A model generated the notes under the pieces. It did no database searches. It worked only from the letters and a program-made list of their open reading frames with translations, and had not been told where the DNA came from. Shown here one piece after another: positions 7,552 to 16,263 of a stretch of 64,000 bases of DNA (its first letter is position 1; every line of letters starts with the position of its first letter). The stretch lies in the NCBI GenBank assembly GCA_002389045.1, contig DGNS01000006.1, positions 1-64,000 on the forward strand, in the 5' to 3' direction. Made by a program: the position numbers and the translations under genes. The DNA is from Thiotrichaceae bacterium UBA4486 (GTDB lineage: Bacteria; Pseudomonadota; Gammaproteobacteria; Eutrophobiales; Eutrophobiaceae).

Positions 7552-8936
7552 GAGTTATTGTCAAAAGTGGTGTTTAACCGTTTGAATCAAGCGGCGGCCT
7601 GATCGATTGCTGTCACCTCGATACCATCTTTGAATTTAACTCCCATAATCACCCTGGCCAGGTAATCGAATCCGCGTAGTCGTCGCCACTTCTTCTCGGC
7701 ACACAGGCCGAGCTTGAACATCATGTGCAGCATGCCGTCACGCGACAGACAACCCTTGGAACGCCTGGTCCGATGGCGGATCGTTCCAAAGGTCGATTCG
7801 ACCGGATTGCTGGTCCGAATGCTCTGCCAGTGCTGCGCCGGAAAATCATAAAAGACCATCAGCTCCTCCCGGTCTTTGTGCAGGCAGACAGCAGCCTTCG
7901 GATACTTCGGCTCATACGTCTCGATAAACAAGTCAAAGGCTTTTTCAGCATCCGCTTTGGTTTCGGCCTGCCAGATAGCATGCAGCGATTGCTTCGCCTT
8001 CGCTTGAACTGACTTCGGCAGACAGTTGAGCACATTCATCGTCTTGTGCATCCAGCAGCGTTGCTGGCGGGTCTTTGGATACACTTCCTCCAGCGCCGCC
8101 CAAAAACCCATGGCGCCGTCACCGATGGCCAGTTCGGGCACATTCATCCCGCGTGACTTCAGCTTCAGCAGTACTTCACGCGAGCTCTGGGTCGATTCGC
8201 GCACCCCATCCTCGATCGCCAGAAAACGCTTCTCGCCGCGCTCATTCACGCCGATCACCACCAGTGCGCACAGTTTCGCCTGTTCGGACCGCAGGCCGCT
8301 GTAGACGCCATCCGCCCATACATAGACCCAGCGCTCCTTGTCCAGGCGCTCCTCGCACCAGCTCCGGTACTCCTCGGCCCAGACCTGCTTCAGGCGCGAT
8401 ACTGTACCGGCTGATAAACCGGTCGCTTCCGGGCCCACCAATACCTTCAATGCTTCGCCCATCTCCCCGCTGGAGATCCCCTTCAGATACAACCAGGGCA
8501 GCGCGGCTTCCAATGACTTCGTCTTGCGAACATACGGCGGCACCAGCGCGGATCGGAACGTCACCGGCGCGCCGGTCTTCTCCCTTACCTTCGGGATCCG
8601 AACGGTTACCGGCCCGAACCCCGTTTGTAACTCGCGCTCCGACAAATAACCATTGAGCACCACACCCGCCGTACCGTCTTCTGTCCGTCGCTCCGAATGT
8701 TCAGCCAACAACTCCAGTAACTCGGCCTCCACCGCTTGATAGACCAGTTGCTCAGCTCCGGCTTTCAGCAGCTTCGTCAACGAATCGGCAATCGCTTCTC
8801 GACCTGCAAATCCAACAACGTTATTCTTACTCATAGTGGCGTATCTCCTTTGGTTGCTTTGATGTCTTGCAACAACAAATCAACCAGATACGCCGCTTTT
8901 TTTCAACCACCCAAACACCAGATTCGGTTATAACTC
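7552..8936 (-). mobile_element. Complete IS256-family insertion sequence
   Basis: The element is 1385 bp with one transposase gene on the minus strand. The ends are imperfect inverted repeats. Both begin GAGTTAT and share TGGTGTTT about 17 bp in and TTGAA at about 35 bp when read inwards. The perfect 9-bp direct repeat outside both ends shows it arrived by simple transposition, and the intact gene suggests this was recent. It sits in the spacer after the five-gene operon and interrupts none of those genes. Confidence 0.9.
7587..8834 (-). CDS. IS256-family transposase
   Basis: The protein has 415 residues, normal for the family. The catalytic triad is visible as WADG (D175), IGDGAMGFW (D239) and SNPVEST (E346), with the family's CxxH at 260-263 between the second Asp and the Glu. 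The frame is uninterrupted, so the element may be active. Its GC content is much higher than that of the five genes to its left, which marks it as a separate arrival. Confidence 0.95.
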   Translation of the reverse strand: MSKNNVVGFAGREAIADSLTKLLKAGAEQLVYQAVEAELLELLAEHSERRTEDGTAGVVLNGYLSERELQTGFGPVTVRIPKVREKTGAPVTFRSALVPPYVRKTKSLEAALPWLYLKGISSGEMGEALKVLVGPEATGLSAGTVSRLKQVWAEEYRSWCEERLDKERWVYVWADGVYSGLRSEQAKLCALVVIGVNERGEKRFLAIEDGVRESTQSSREVLLKLKSRGMNVPELAIGDGAMGFWAALEEVYPKTRQQRCWMHKTMNVLNCLPKSVQAKAKQSLHAIWQAETKADAEKAFDLFIETYEPKYPKAAVCLHKDREELMVFYDFPAQHWQSIRTSNPVESTFGTIRHRTRRSKGCLSRDGMLHMMFKLGLCAEKKWRRLRGFDYLARVIMGVKFKDGIEVTAIDQAAA

Positions 8937-8945
8937 TATCTTGTG
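8937..8945. repeat. Right 9-bp target-site duplication of the IS256-family element
   Basis: TATCTTGTG, identical to 7543-7551. The sequence continuing to the right (8946-9034) is the original downstream flank of the operon and holds no gene I can recognise. Confidence 0.9.
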
Positions 8946-9034
8946 CATCCTGTATTAAACCCGGCTCTGCCATCGACCTTGACCTGGATGGAGATTGCGG
9001 AAGGTACGCGGATTGTCAGGCGATCTATTACTGA

Positions 9035-9493
9035 TCAGCAAGTATTCTCAAAATTTCTGTTGGCTTCTTTAACTGCGTTGATGTTATTGCGCATCCATTG
9101 CTCATAATCCTTGTCCATACCCATGATATGCTCAAGCAACCAGTCTCGTAAAAAGAGACTTAACACCCTTGGATCCCAGGAGTCCGGATCTTTATTAAAC
9201 TCTTCCATTGTGGCCTGCACCTGGGCTTTGAAGGTCTGATGCATCCGCTTATGAATTTCAGTTTGTGGATAATCACATGCCTCCATCATGACTTCCTCTC
9301 TGCCAAAATGATAGACCGTATAATCAATCAATTCTGAAAGAACTGATCCAATTGTGGCTGTCTTCGCTGTGGAATCCGAATTGATATCCTTGAGGTCATT
9401 CAGCAAATTCAGGAGTTTCCTGTGATCATTGTCAATGACATCTATGCCGACTGACATTTCGCTTGTCCATACAACAGGATTATATTCAGTCAT
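9035..9493 (-). CDS. Bacteriohemerythrin
   Basis: The protein has 152 residues and the full diiron ligand set of the hemerythrin fold: H24, H62, E66, H81, H85, H122 and D127. It has no signal peptide or fused signalling domain, so it is a stand-alone cytoplasmic O2-binding protein, as found in microaerophiles and methanotrophs, where it stores or delivers O2. It is transcribed alone. The upstream region to 9642 has no other gene. Confidence 0.92.
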   Translation of the reverse strand: MTEYNPVVWTSEMSVGIDVIDNDHRKLLNLLNDLKDINSDSTAKTATIGSVLSELIDYTVYHFGREEVMMEACDYPQTEIHKRMHQTFKAQVQATMEEFNKDPDSWDPRVLSLFLRDWLLEHIMGMDKDYEQWMRNNINAVKEANRNFENTC

Positions 9494-9642
9494 TATCCGG
9501 TATCACGCTAGAGGCGTTATCTTCAGTCAACAGGCTTACACTCCTGCACATATCATCCATTCCGATCGGCAGTCACTGATTTGCATCCATTTTATCCGGT
9601 ATCTGAATACCAGAGTATAGATAATATTGACTGTTAAGAATA

Positions 9643-10008
9643 TTACGCTACAAATGAAGCCACCCCATCCTGAAACGACCAGTCAATGTCATGGTTTTCC
9701 ACAATGGTGATGAGGACATTGGCCGGTTCGATGCCGGGATCTTCGGCAAGATTTTCCGTTACCTTTTTATAAAACGCCTGCTTTGCCTTGTTCGACCGGC
9801 CCGCGCGCATGGTCAGATGCATCATCACCCGGTCACCGTCACGATCCTGGTACTGCAGACAATGCGGCTCGAGTTCGTGCACGATCTGGTAGCGGTCGTC
9901 ATCAGGGAAATCCATGGTTTCTATTACGGCGGAATTGACAGCATCTGATACCGCCTTGATGTATTCCGGTGACTTACCCTTGAGTATGGAAATATTAACC
10001 AATGGCAT
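9643..10008 (-). CDS. Tautomerase (4-oxalocrotonate tautomerase-like) family protein
   Basis: The protein has 121 residues from the ATG at 10008, chosen because Pro follows the initiator Met (the catalytic amino-terminal proline) and GAGG lies just upstream. Longer in-frame starts exist up to 10197 but would bury the proline. The sequence PLVNISILKGKSPEYIKAV is typical of the first strand and helix of the family. The length is that of the longer tautomerase_3/MIF-like variants. It follows the NTF2-like gene by 13 bp, so the two form one transcription unit, probably controlled by the divergent LysR gene. Confidence 0.85.
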   Translation of the reverse strand: MPLVNISILKGKSPEYIKAVSDAVNSAVIETMDFPDDDRYQIVHELEPHCLQYQDRDGDRVMMHLTMRAGRSNKAKQAFYKKVTENLAEDPGIEPANVLITIVENHDIDWSFQDGVASFVA

Positions 10009-10021
10009 TGTCTTGTCCTCT

Positions 10022-10495
10022 CTAGCTTGATGTATTCCAGACGTGCACGCGTGACTTCCATTCACCACCGTCGTCCCTGTGCAAGATGTTGACGAGAATC
10101 CCGCCGAATACGGGCCGGGTGCCATCATCTTGTTTCGCGCCATACGCCTGCCATTTCGAGACCTGATAAAGTATGTCGCCATCCTGATGAACATCAATCA
10201 CTTCAATGCTGTGATCATGTACGCCGTTGTCGATAAAACTACGGAACAATCCCTCTATCTGCTCGCGGCCATAGAGAACCTCGCCGTTACCCGGTGAGAG
10301 CATTGCCTCGTCGGCATAAAGCGCGGCCACAGCCGCGGAATCGGCACTGTTGAATGCCGCATTCCACGTTGCATTCAACGCTTGCGCCCGGGCGCCAGAA
10401 TTATCAGCTTCAGCCCTGATCACGGTCGAGGCTAATGAGAATAAAACAAACAGGCCAATCATGGCCCACCGGCTACGGACAGTTGTGTGATTCAT
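10022..10495 (-). CDS. Secreted SnoaL/DUF4440-type NTF2-like protein
   Basis: The protein has 157 residues with a clear N-terminal signal peptide (hydrophobic run at about 12-27, cleavage after an Ala-containing site). The body reads as an NTF2-like fold of the SgcJ/EcaC/DUF4440 type: WNAAFNSADSAAVAALYADEAML, then GREQIEGLFRSFI. Such proteins bind small molecules in a cone-shaped pocket and some are isomerases. It is co-oriented with the tautomerase gene and divergent from the LysR regulator, suggesting a small catabolic or detoxifying pair. Substrate unknown. Confidence 0.8.
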   Translation of the reverse strand: MNHTTVRSRWAMIGLFVLFSLASTVIRAEADNSGARAQALNATWNAAFNSADSAAVAALYADEAMLSPGNGEVLYGREQIEGLFRSFIDNGVHDHSIEVIDVHQDGDILYQVSKWQAYGAKQDDGTRPVFGGILVNILHRDDGGEWKSRVHVWNTSS

Positions 10496-10564
10496 ATCGG
10501 TATCTCCTTAATTTAAACGTTAAAACAACAAGTTACTTAATCAATGAATTCGTGACAGGCGGGT

Positions 10565-10587
10565 ATTATCATTAGACAACTGATAAT
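10565..10587. promoter_or_regulatory. Inverted repeat, candidate LysR operator
   Basis: ATTATCA at 10565-10571 and TGATAAT at 10581-10587 are perfect 7-bp inverted repeats 9 bp apart, in the 122-bp spacer between the divergent NTF2-like and LysR genes. A further partial TGATAAT lies at the LysR start. Position and T-N11-A-like symmetry fit a LysR-type binding site. Confidence 0.5.
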
Positions 10588-10617
10588 AGTCCAATATAGT
10601 ATTAGTATTAAGTGATA

Positions 10618-11520
10618 ATGAATACATATCAGTTAAAATTTGATCTGCACCATTTGCGTACTTTTATGGCGGTCGCGGAACAGCTCGGCTTCAGGAAAGC
10701 GGCAGACAGGCTACATATCGCTCAACCCGCCCTGTCGAGGCACATTGCACAACTGGAAGAAGCACTTGGTTGCCGATTGTTTGATCGCAACAAACGCAGG
10801 ATCAGCCTGACTTTGGCCGGGGAATTTTTGTACAAAGGACTGCCGGCTGTTTTCGATCAACTCCTTGAGGTAACGAACCAGGCTCAACAGATCGCCGCAG
10901 GGCGGACTGCTATACTCAGATTCGGCTTTTCGAGCGCGGCCATGTCCAGCTTTCTGCCATCCATAGTGCGGGCCATACAGAAAGACCTCGATCATTGTGA
11001 TTTCAGCTTTGATGAAGGCACGTCCGATGAATTGATAGGCAATGTTCTGGCCAAACGGCTGGATGCTGCGTTCATTCTTTACCGGCCGGATCATGAACTG
11101 CTGCAAACGATCCCGATCAAGGCAGACAGAACCGGGGTGATTCTGCCGGAAGATCATCCCCTGACACGCCGCAAACAGATCGCAATGAAGGATCTTGAAA
11201 ACGAACGCCTGATTCTGTTCCCGCGCCGGACAAATCCGGTGATGTATGACGACATCATTGCCTGTTGCCACAAGGCGGGATTCAGCCCGGCCAATGTTAT
11301 CGAGACGGCGCCACGTTCGACGGCCATCGGTCTCGTGGCCGCCGGACAGGGCGTTGCCACTATTGCCGAGTCACTGCAACACACCTGTGTCAGGGGAACC
11401 ACATTCCGTCTGCTGACACAGCCCGCACCGATGATCAATTACAGTTGCGTGGTCCATCGGGAGATGAAGGGGAAGTGGCTGGATCTCCTCAAGGACTATG
11501 TTCGCAGGCATCTCACCTGA
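10618..11520 (+). CDS. LysR-family transcriptional regulator
   Basis: The protein has 300 residues from the ATG at 10618; a GTG at 10612 would add two. The N-terminal winged helix-turn-helix (FDLHHLRTFMAVAEQLGF, then AADRLHIAQPALSRHI) is classical LysR. The rest is the two-lobed effector-binding domain, with motifs near GRTAILRFGFSSAA and GLVAAGQGVATI. It is divergent from the NTF2-like/tautomerase pair, the usual LysR layout, so that pair is its likely target. The effector is unknown but may be an aromatic acid by family habit. Confidence 0.93.
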   Translation: MNTYQLKFDLHHLRTFMAVAEQLGFRKAADRLHIAQPALSRHIAQLEEALGCRLFDRNKRRISLTLAGEFLYKGLPAVFDQLLEVTNQAQQIAAGRTAILRFGFSSAAMSSFLPSIVRAIQKDLDHCDFSFDEGTSDELIGNVLAKRLDAAFILYRPDHELLQTIPIKADRTGVILPEDHPLTRRKQIAMKDLENERLILFPRRTNPVMYDDIIACCHKAGFSPANVIETAPRSTAIGLVAAGQGVATIAESLQHTCVRGTTFRLLTQPAPMINYSCVVHREMKGKWLDLLKDYVRRHLT

Positions 11521-11562
11521 TTCCGAAGTACAAACCGTACAGCATGCACCTGGCGACAACGT

Positions 11563-11874
11563 TTATGTAAAGTACGGACTGCGGTTCACGGCCGACGCCG
11601 CGTCCACTTCTTGCGTATTGAAACAGGATTCCTGGTAGTCTGTTACATCATAGGTTTGCCTGAACCGGTGCAAGTCATCGGAGTTCTTGTAATCCAGAAG
11701 GTGTTTTAGCGTATCGAAATGATAGATCCCGCCGATGCGGCTGCTGTCTGCATCCTCAAGCCAGGTTTTTGACTGCAGCCCCGGTACCGCATTCATCCAC
11801 TCCGCAAGCTCGTCAAGATCGTTCAGCAGTTGCCGGTATTTGCCGGTTCTGAATTGCATGATTAATAAATACAT
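11563..11874 (-). CDS. YdhR-like monooxygenase-fold small protein
   Basis: The protein has 103 residues from the ATG at 11874, which is preceded by a strong AGGGGAGG ribosome binding site; the frame extends further upstream without support. The start MYLLIMQFRTGKY and the later GGIYHFDTLKHLLDYKN resemble the YdhR/ABM ferredoxin-like fold, where the strand carrying GGIYxF is diagnostic. These proteins are dimeric and of uncertain function. It converges on the LysR gene, with only 42 bp between the stops. Confidence 0.7.
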   Translation of the reverse strand: MYLLIMQFRTGKYRQLLNDLDELAEWMNAVPGLQSKTWLEDADSSRIGGIYHFDTLKHLLDYKNSDDLHRFRQTYDVTDYQESCFNTQEVDAASAVNRSPYFT

Positions 11875-12066
11875 GAATTGCCTCCCCTGTTTATTACGGT
11901 GGCCGGTTATTCCTGTAACTGCAGGGATTTTACCCTGGAAAGACAATAACACCAGGCCGGCCTGTCGGTCATAATCCCCAACATTACATAAAAGCCCGCG
12001 GAATCCGGTGCGCAGCGGCTATTGCTCCGTGGCCCGGTCGTCTCCAGACCGTCAACCGCTCAGGGG

Positions 12067-13524
12067 TCAGTTTACGCTTTGCAAGCCGACACCGGCGTCA
12101 CCAGCCGGCTGGTTGATGGATTTCCAGGACGGGAAATTGAAGTTGGATACTATGGCCCGGGGAGTCAGAAGCACTGCCTGCAGAAAGGTCTCGAGGTTAC
12201 GAATATCGTAAATGGTCAAATCGAATCCCCAGGTCTCGATGACATCGGAGACACGCTTGATATTGCTGGTGCGCCAGCTGAGGGCAAAACGATTGACGCC
12301 CCAGCCGGAGTACATATCCAGCAGATGCTCGGCGGTCTGCGGCGTGGTCATGATCACCTGGGCGAGAAAATCCACCGGGCATTCAATCACGGCACCTGGA
12401 AATGCATCGGCCAGAAAGCGGAAGCCGTCTTCATCCAGATGATCGATTCCGGCGCTGAACCATAGCCGCTTCGAATCCAGTCCAGCCTCTACGATACGGT
12501 CGAGAATGAATTCAATATCGCGGAATTTGTAGTCGAGACACAGGCGAATACCGCGATCCCGGTGTTTCATCAGTTTCAGATATTCGCCAAACAGTCGTTC
12601 CAGATTGGCAAATTTGCCGCTTACCCCGTGTGTCGTTACGGTTTCTCGATGATGGGTGATAAGCGGCTGGACCAGTTCGGTGAAATCCGCCCAGTGCACA
12701 TTGGAATCGAGAAACCGGTTCATCCCGGCACCATTGTTTATGCTTTGCCAGACAAACTGGATGTGTTTGGGTATGGAGCGCCTGTGGATCAGTTCCGTCA
12801 GGTCGTACACCTTACCGTTGACGAGCTTGTCACTGATACGTTTGCGATCGTAATTGAAAAAGCGATTGGCATGCAGGAGCAGGATATCGTCGCTGTTATC
12901 CATGCCGGCGATCATGTCCAGGTTGCCCGGCTCATTGTCCACCATGGCAAACACCCGGTAACCGCGTGCCGTAATGGTTCGAATACCGTTGATCTTGGAC
13001 TGACCGCTGCTGATCTGGCTGCGATCAGGATTCATCACCAGCAATTCGTCGCGGATATGGATGCGAAACTCCCTGCCCAGCCGGTTCAGTGTTTCCAGTG
13101 TCTGCCTGCGAATACTCTCGCTGCGGTTCGAGTTCAGACCGACATCGGTATTCGGCTGTAACTGGAACCAGCGCATGACTTCGAGCACGCCCGGGTACGG
13201 TTTGTTGCCCTCGAATACAGCCCAACTGGTCCAGCGGTGGGCTTCATACCACTGGCAGACATGGCCCACCTGCTGTTCTGAAAGCTCCAGCAGCCGTAAC
13301 TCCGCGGCCAGGTCTTCCTCGTTGAAGGTGATATCGGTCAGATGCAGGTTCTCGAAATACGTGCAGCCATGCTCCCGGTCATAGGATTTCAGCAGCTTGA
13401 GCACCGTATAACGGGTATCGAGTATGGTGCCGTCAATATCGAACAGGATAACCAGGCGGTCCCGGGGATATTTTTCCCGGGTTTGCAGGTAGTGATCCGC
13501 CAGTGCGCGCATCCAGCTTTTCAT
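12067..13524 (-). CDS. HAD hydrolase fused to a C-terminal TIM-barrel-like domain
   Basis: The protein has 485 residues. The N-terminal 250 form a HAD hydrolase: DIDGTILDT (29-37) carries the nucleophile and acid/base Asp pair, LNSNRS gives motif II and DNEPGN gives motif IV. The C-terminal 210 residues look like a separate domain, with alternating strands such as RLWFSAGIDHL, GAVIECPVDFL and WGVNRFALSW. That spacing recalls the phosphodiesterase-like TIM barrels (GDPD or FAM151/menorin type), but I see no complete catalytic set, so the call is tentative. It is transcribed alone, and the 11875-12066 spacer holds no other gene. Confidence 0.65.
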   Translation of the reverse strand: MKSWMRALADHYLQTREKYPRDRLVILFDIDGTILDTRYTVLKLLKSYDREHGCTYFENLHLTDITFNEEDLAAELRLLELSEQQVGHVCQWYEAHRWTSWAVFEGNKPYPGVLEVMRWFQLQPNTDVGLNSNRSESIRRQTLETLNRLGREFRIHIRDELLVMNPDRSQISSGQSKINGIRTITARGYRVFAMVDNEPGNLDMIAGMDNSDDILLLHANRFFNYDRKRISDKLVNGKVYDLTELIHRRSIPKHIQFVWQSINNGAGMNRFLDSNVHWADFTELVQPLITHHRETVTTHGVSGKFANLERLFGEYLKLMKHRDRGIRLCLDYKFRDIEFILDRIVEAGLDSKRLWFSAGIDHLDEDGFRFLADAFPGAVIECPVDFLAQVIMTTPQTAEHLLDMYSGWGVNRFALSWRTSNIKRVSDVIETWGFDLTIYDIRNLETFLQAVLLTPRAIVSNFNFPSWKSINQPAGDAGVGLQSVN

Positions 13525-13648
13525 CGCTTCTCACCTTCATAGTTGAACTCAGGCAGGAGGCTAAAGCGCTATTATGTCAGATTTGTTACGAATGGATGCT
13601 GATTGTATGACAACGGCGACCATCGATACGATGCCGTAACCCCATGAA

Positions 13649-14473
13649 TCAGCTGCTTTGCGTGATGTGCACGTCGCGTCGGGGACAGGGAATAGTCATA
13701 CCAGCCGATTTGATCTCCGCGTAAACGGCATCATTGATTTCAAATTGCGTCTGGAAATAGCGCTTGGTTGGCACCCAGTAACGGTAAGCGATGACAATGG
13801 CGGAATCCCCGAATTCCTGGATCCCCACCTGCGCCGGGGGATCGGCGGCGACGTTCCCGTGGCTATCGAGTATGTTGCGGATAATGGCGACTGCGGTGCG
13901 CGGATCGTCATTATAATCGATATGAATGGCAGCCTCGACGACCATATTTTCCCGTGAATTGTGCAGGATCTCGCCGACGATCTGCTTGTTGGGTACCAGT
14001 ACCTGTTCACCATCCTCGGTACTGAGCAGGGTATAAGCCAGCTTGATCTCGTCGACGACACCGGTAACGCCCTGGATGCGAATGGTATCGTTGACCACGA
14101 ACGGCCGGGACAGGATGATGGTCAGACCCGCCGCATAGTTGGACAGCAATCCCTGCAGGGCCAGGGTGCCGCCGAAGGCCACCGCGCCCAGTGCCGCAAT
14201 AAACGGGGCAATGGTGATGCCGAATTTGCCCAGGGCAATGATGACGACAAAGACGAGGATGAGGATCTTGACGACGCCGGCGAAAAACCGCGACAGGGTG
14301 ATGTCAAAGTTGGCCTTGTTACAGAGTCTGAAAACCAGACCAGCAACACGGCGGGCGATAAACCAGCCGATGAGCAGGATGATGATGGCGGCGGTGAATT
14401 GAAAGCCGTACTCGATGATGATGCGGCTGCCCGTATCAACCAGTTTTTCAACCGCCTGTAGTTCCTGCTCCAT
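13649..14473 (-). CDS. Small-conductance mechanosensitive channel (MscS family)
   Basis: The protein has 274 residues, close to E. coli MscS. Three membrane segments lie in the first 120 residues. The third is the glycine/alanine-rich pore helix (LGAVAFGGTLALQGLLSNYAAGL) and leads into the cytoplasmic beta domain (FVVNDTIRIQGVTGVVDEIKL). It releases solutes during hypoosmotic shock from the inner membrane. The HD-domain gene ends 12 bp before this gene starts, so the two are probably cotranscribed. Confidence 0.95.
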   Translation of the reverse strand: MEQELQAVEKLVDTGSRIIIEYGFQFTAAIIILLIGWFIARRVAGLVFRLCNKANFDITLSRFFAGVVKILILVFVVIIALGKFGITIAPFIAALGAVAFGGTLALQGLLSNYAAGLTIILSRPFVVNDTIRIQGVTGVVDEIKLAYTLLSTEDGEQVLVPNKQIVGEILHNSRENMVVEAAIHIDYNDDPRTAVAIIRNILDSHGNVAADPPAQVGIQEFGDSAIVIAYRYWVPTKRYFQTQFEINDAVYAEIKSAGMTIPCPRRDVHITQSS

Positions 14474-14485
14474 TCCGTGCTCCCG

Positions 14486-15127
14486 TTACCGAGGTTCAGG
14501 CTCCTGACGAAAGCGCTCGACATTGCGCAGGACCGCCTGACGAAACAGCGAATTACCCAGCCCGTCAAATTCCTCGTCGGTCAGTTCCATATCCTCGCGT
14601 ACAAACAGCAGCAGCCGATCAATGGCCATGTCTTTCCATGACTGCCAGTCAATGCGACCCTGATTCAGCAGTTCGTATTCGGATTTCAGCCGGATGGCGT
14701 TGTCCCTGAAGATCCCGTAGTCAGCTGCCAGTCCCGATAAATCCGCGGCCCTGACGACACGGTCCTCGTTGCTGGCGCAATGGCCGTCACAATGCGTACA
14801 GAGAATAGCCTGTTTTACACAGTCGACGATATATGGCTCGATTTCATGCGCCCCCAGCACCTCACCGGCAATATGCGCCGAGTAGGCTTCCTTGGATTCA
14901 AATCCCAGCGCCGTGTGATCTTCAATGAAACCGGCATCATGAAACAGCAGTGACAGATAGACCACGTCATCGTTGACGGCCACGCCATGTCGCCGGCAAC
15001 GCTCAAGAATGGTATCGGCGGCCGCAAACACAAAATCGATATGACTGAAATTGTGGTAGGCCAGCCTTTGATCGTAATACTTCTCCGCCGCTTTCATCAG
15101 TGCATTATCTATTTTCATGGTTGTCAT
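14486..15127 (-). CDS. HD-domain family protein (putative metal-dependent phosphohydrolase)
   Basis: The protein has 213 residues. YHNFSHIDFV supplies the first His, and FHDAG at 62-66 is the HD pair (H63, D64); a later Asp lies in VRAADLSGLA. This is the predicted-metal-dependent-HD type whose substrates are mostly undefined. It stands immediately upstream of mscS on the same strand, with a 12-bp gap. An alternative start lies three codons downstream at 15118. Confidence 0.8.
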   Translation of the reverse strand: MTTMKIDNALMKAAEKYYDQRLAYHNFSHIDFVFAAADTILERCRRHGVAVNDDVVYLSLLFHDAGFIEDHTALGFESKEAYSAHIAGEVLGAHEIEPYIVDCVKQAILCTHCDGHCASNEDRVVRAADLSGLAADYGIFRDNAIRLKSEYELLNQGRIDWQSWKDMAIDRLLLFVREDMELTDEEFDGLGNSLFRQAVLRNVERFRQEPEPR

Positions 15128-15267
15128 GGCGGCAAGAGAATCAGTGAGCCGGGATCGGCCAAAATTATTGTTATGTGTGGATTATAAGAAAAGCGCCATG
15201 AAAATGACAATCGGCGCCGGGAATTATAAATAACTATCCCGAAATATTGATCAATCGGGGCACCTGT

Positions 15268-16263
15268 TCAGAACACATGCACGGCGGATGACTTGAAACT
15301 GACCCAGACCGGGTCACCGAAGTGAATATCCAGATCCCGCATGGCTTCATGGGTAATAACGGCCTGAAAATGTTCCCCGGCGTCTATGCTCACCTTGATG
15401 AGGTCACTCTGTTCCTGCAACGCAACAATACGTCCCTGAAAAGCATTGCGCATACTCGATTGCAGGGGCGACCTGGAAAGCACCAGGTGCACCGGATCGA
15501 TAACGAGATGAGTGCCGGATTGAATCTGTTCCGGAATATGAATCTGCAGATGGGAGCTGGCAAACAGGTGTTGATCGGCGATGACATGCCCCGAGTACAT
15601 ATTGGTCATGGCACAGGGAACCAGCCGGCCGTTCAGCATGCTGTAGATCCGGTCGGAGAGGACTTGTGCGATGATCGGATCGTGACTGGTGAAAACCACG
15701 GATTTTCCCCGGTCATCTCTTAACAGGGTAATCAATGATTCAAAAAAACCAACACTGCGCTGGTCCAGATGGGTAAAGGGCTCATCCAGGATCAACACAT
15801 CCGGTTCCAGCACCAGGGCACGGGCAATCGCCACTTTCTGCACTTCACCGCCGGACAGTTCACCGGCACTCCGTTCCGCCAGGTGCGCGATGCCGAGATC
15901 ATCAAGCATGGCGGCGGACCGGCGGCGGCGATCATTATTCGGCTGGTTGCGAAACTTCAAACCGAGTTCTACGTTTTCCCGTACCGACATGTTCAGCAGG
16001 TAGGGCTTTTGCTGTACATAACTCACACGTTTGCGCAGCCGCGACCAGTTACTGACATTGACGGGTTGGCCACGGAAATTCAATGTCCCCGAATCCGGCA
16101 GTTGGAGAAAGGCCAACAGGTTCAACAACGTGGTTTTACCGCAGCCGTTGGGCCCGGTAATGGCCGTGATGGTATTGCCGGCAACCCTGAACTCATCTAT
16201 GTCGAGCACCATGGCCTGATCATAGGCGAATTGAACCGAGAGCAATTCGTATAACGCGGTCAT
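15268..16263 (-). CDS. tupC: Tungstate ABC transporter, ATP-binding protein
   Basis: The protein has 331 residues. Walker A is GPNGCGKT (37-44), the signature is LSGGE, and Walker B is VLILDEP followed by the His switch TSHD. The C-terminal 70 residues form a TOBE-like oxyanion-sensing domain (EAMRDLDIHFGDPVWVSF), typical of molybdate/tungstate/sulfate importers. It overlaps the permease gene by 4 bp. With the TupA-like binding protein upstream, tungstate is the best substrate, and molybdate is possible. Confidence 0.85.
   Translation of the reverse strand: MTALYELLSVQFAYDQAMVLDIDEFRVAGNTITAITGPNGCGKTTLLNLLAFLQLPDSGTLNFRGQPVNVSNWSRLRKRVSYVQQKPYLLNMSVRENVELGLKFRNQPNNDRRRRSAAMLDDLGIAHLAERSAGELSGGEVQKVAIARALVLEPDVLILDEPFTHLDQRSVGFFESLITLLRDDRGKSVVFTSHDPIIAQVLSDRIYSMLNGRLVPCAMTNMYSGHVIADQHLFASSHLQIHIPEQIQSGTHLVIDPVHLVLSRSPLQSSMRNAFQGRIVALQEQSDLIKVSIDAGEHFQAVITHEAMRDLDIHFGDPVWVSFKSSAVHVF

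Noticed and set aside
10711..11271. 186-codon minus-strand frame opposite the LysR gene
   Set aside because: It overlaps a strongly supported LysR coding sequence and shows no domain.
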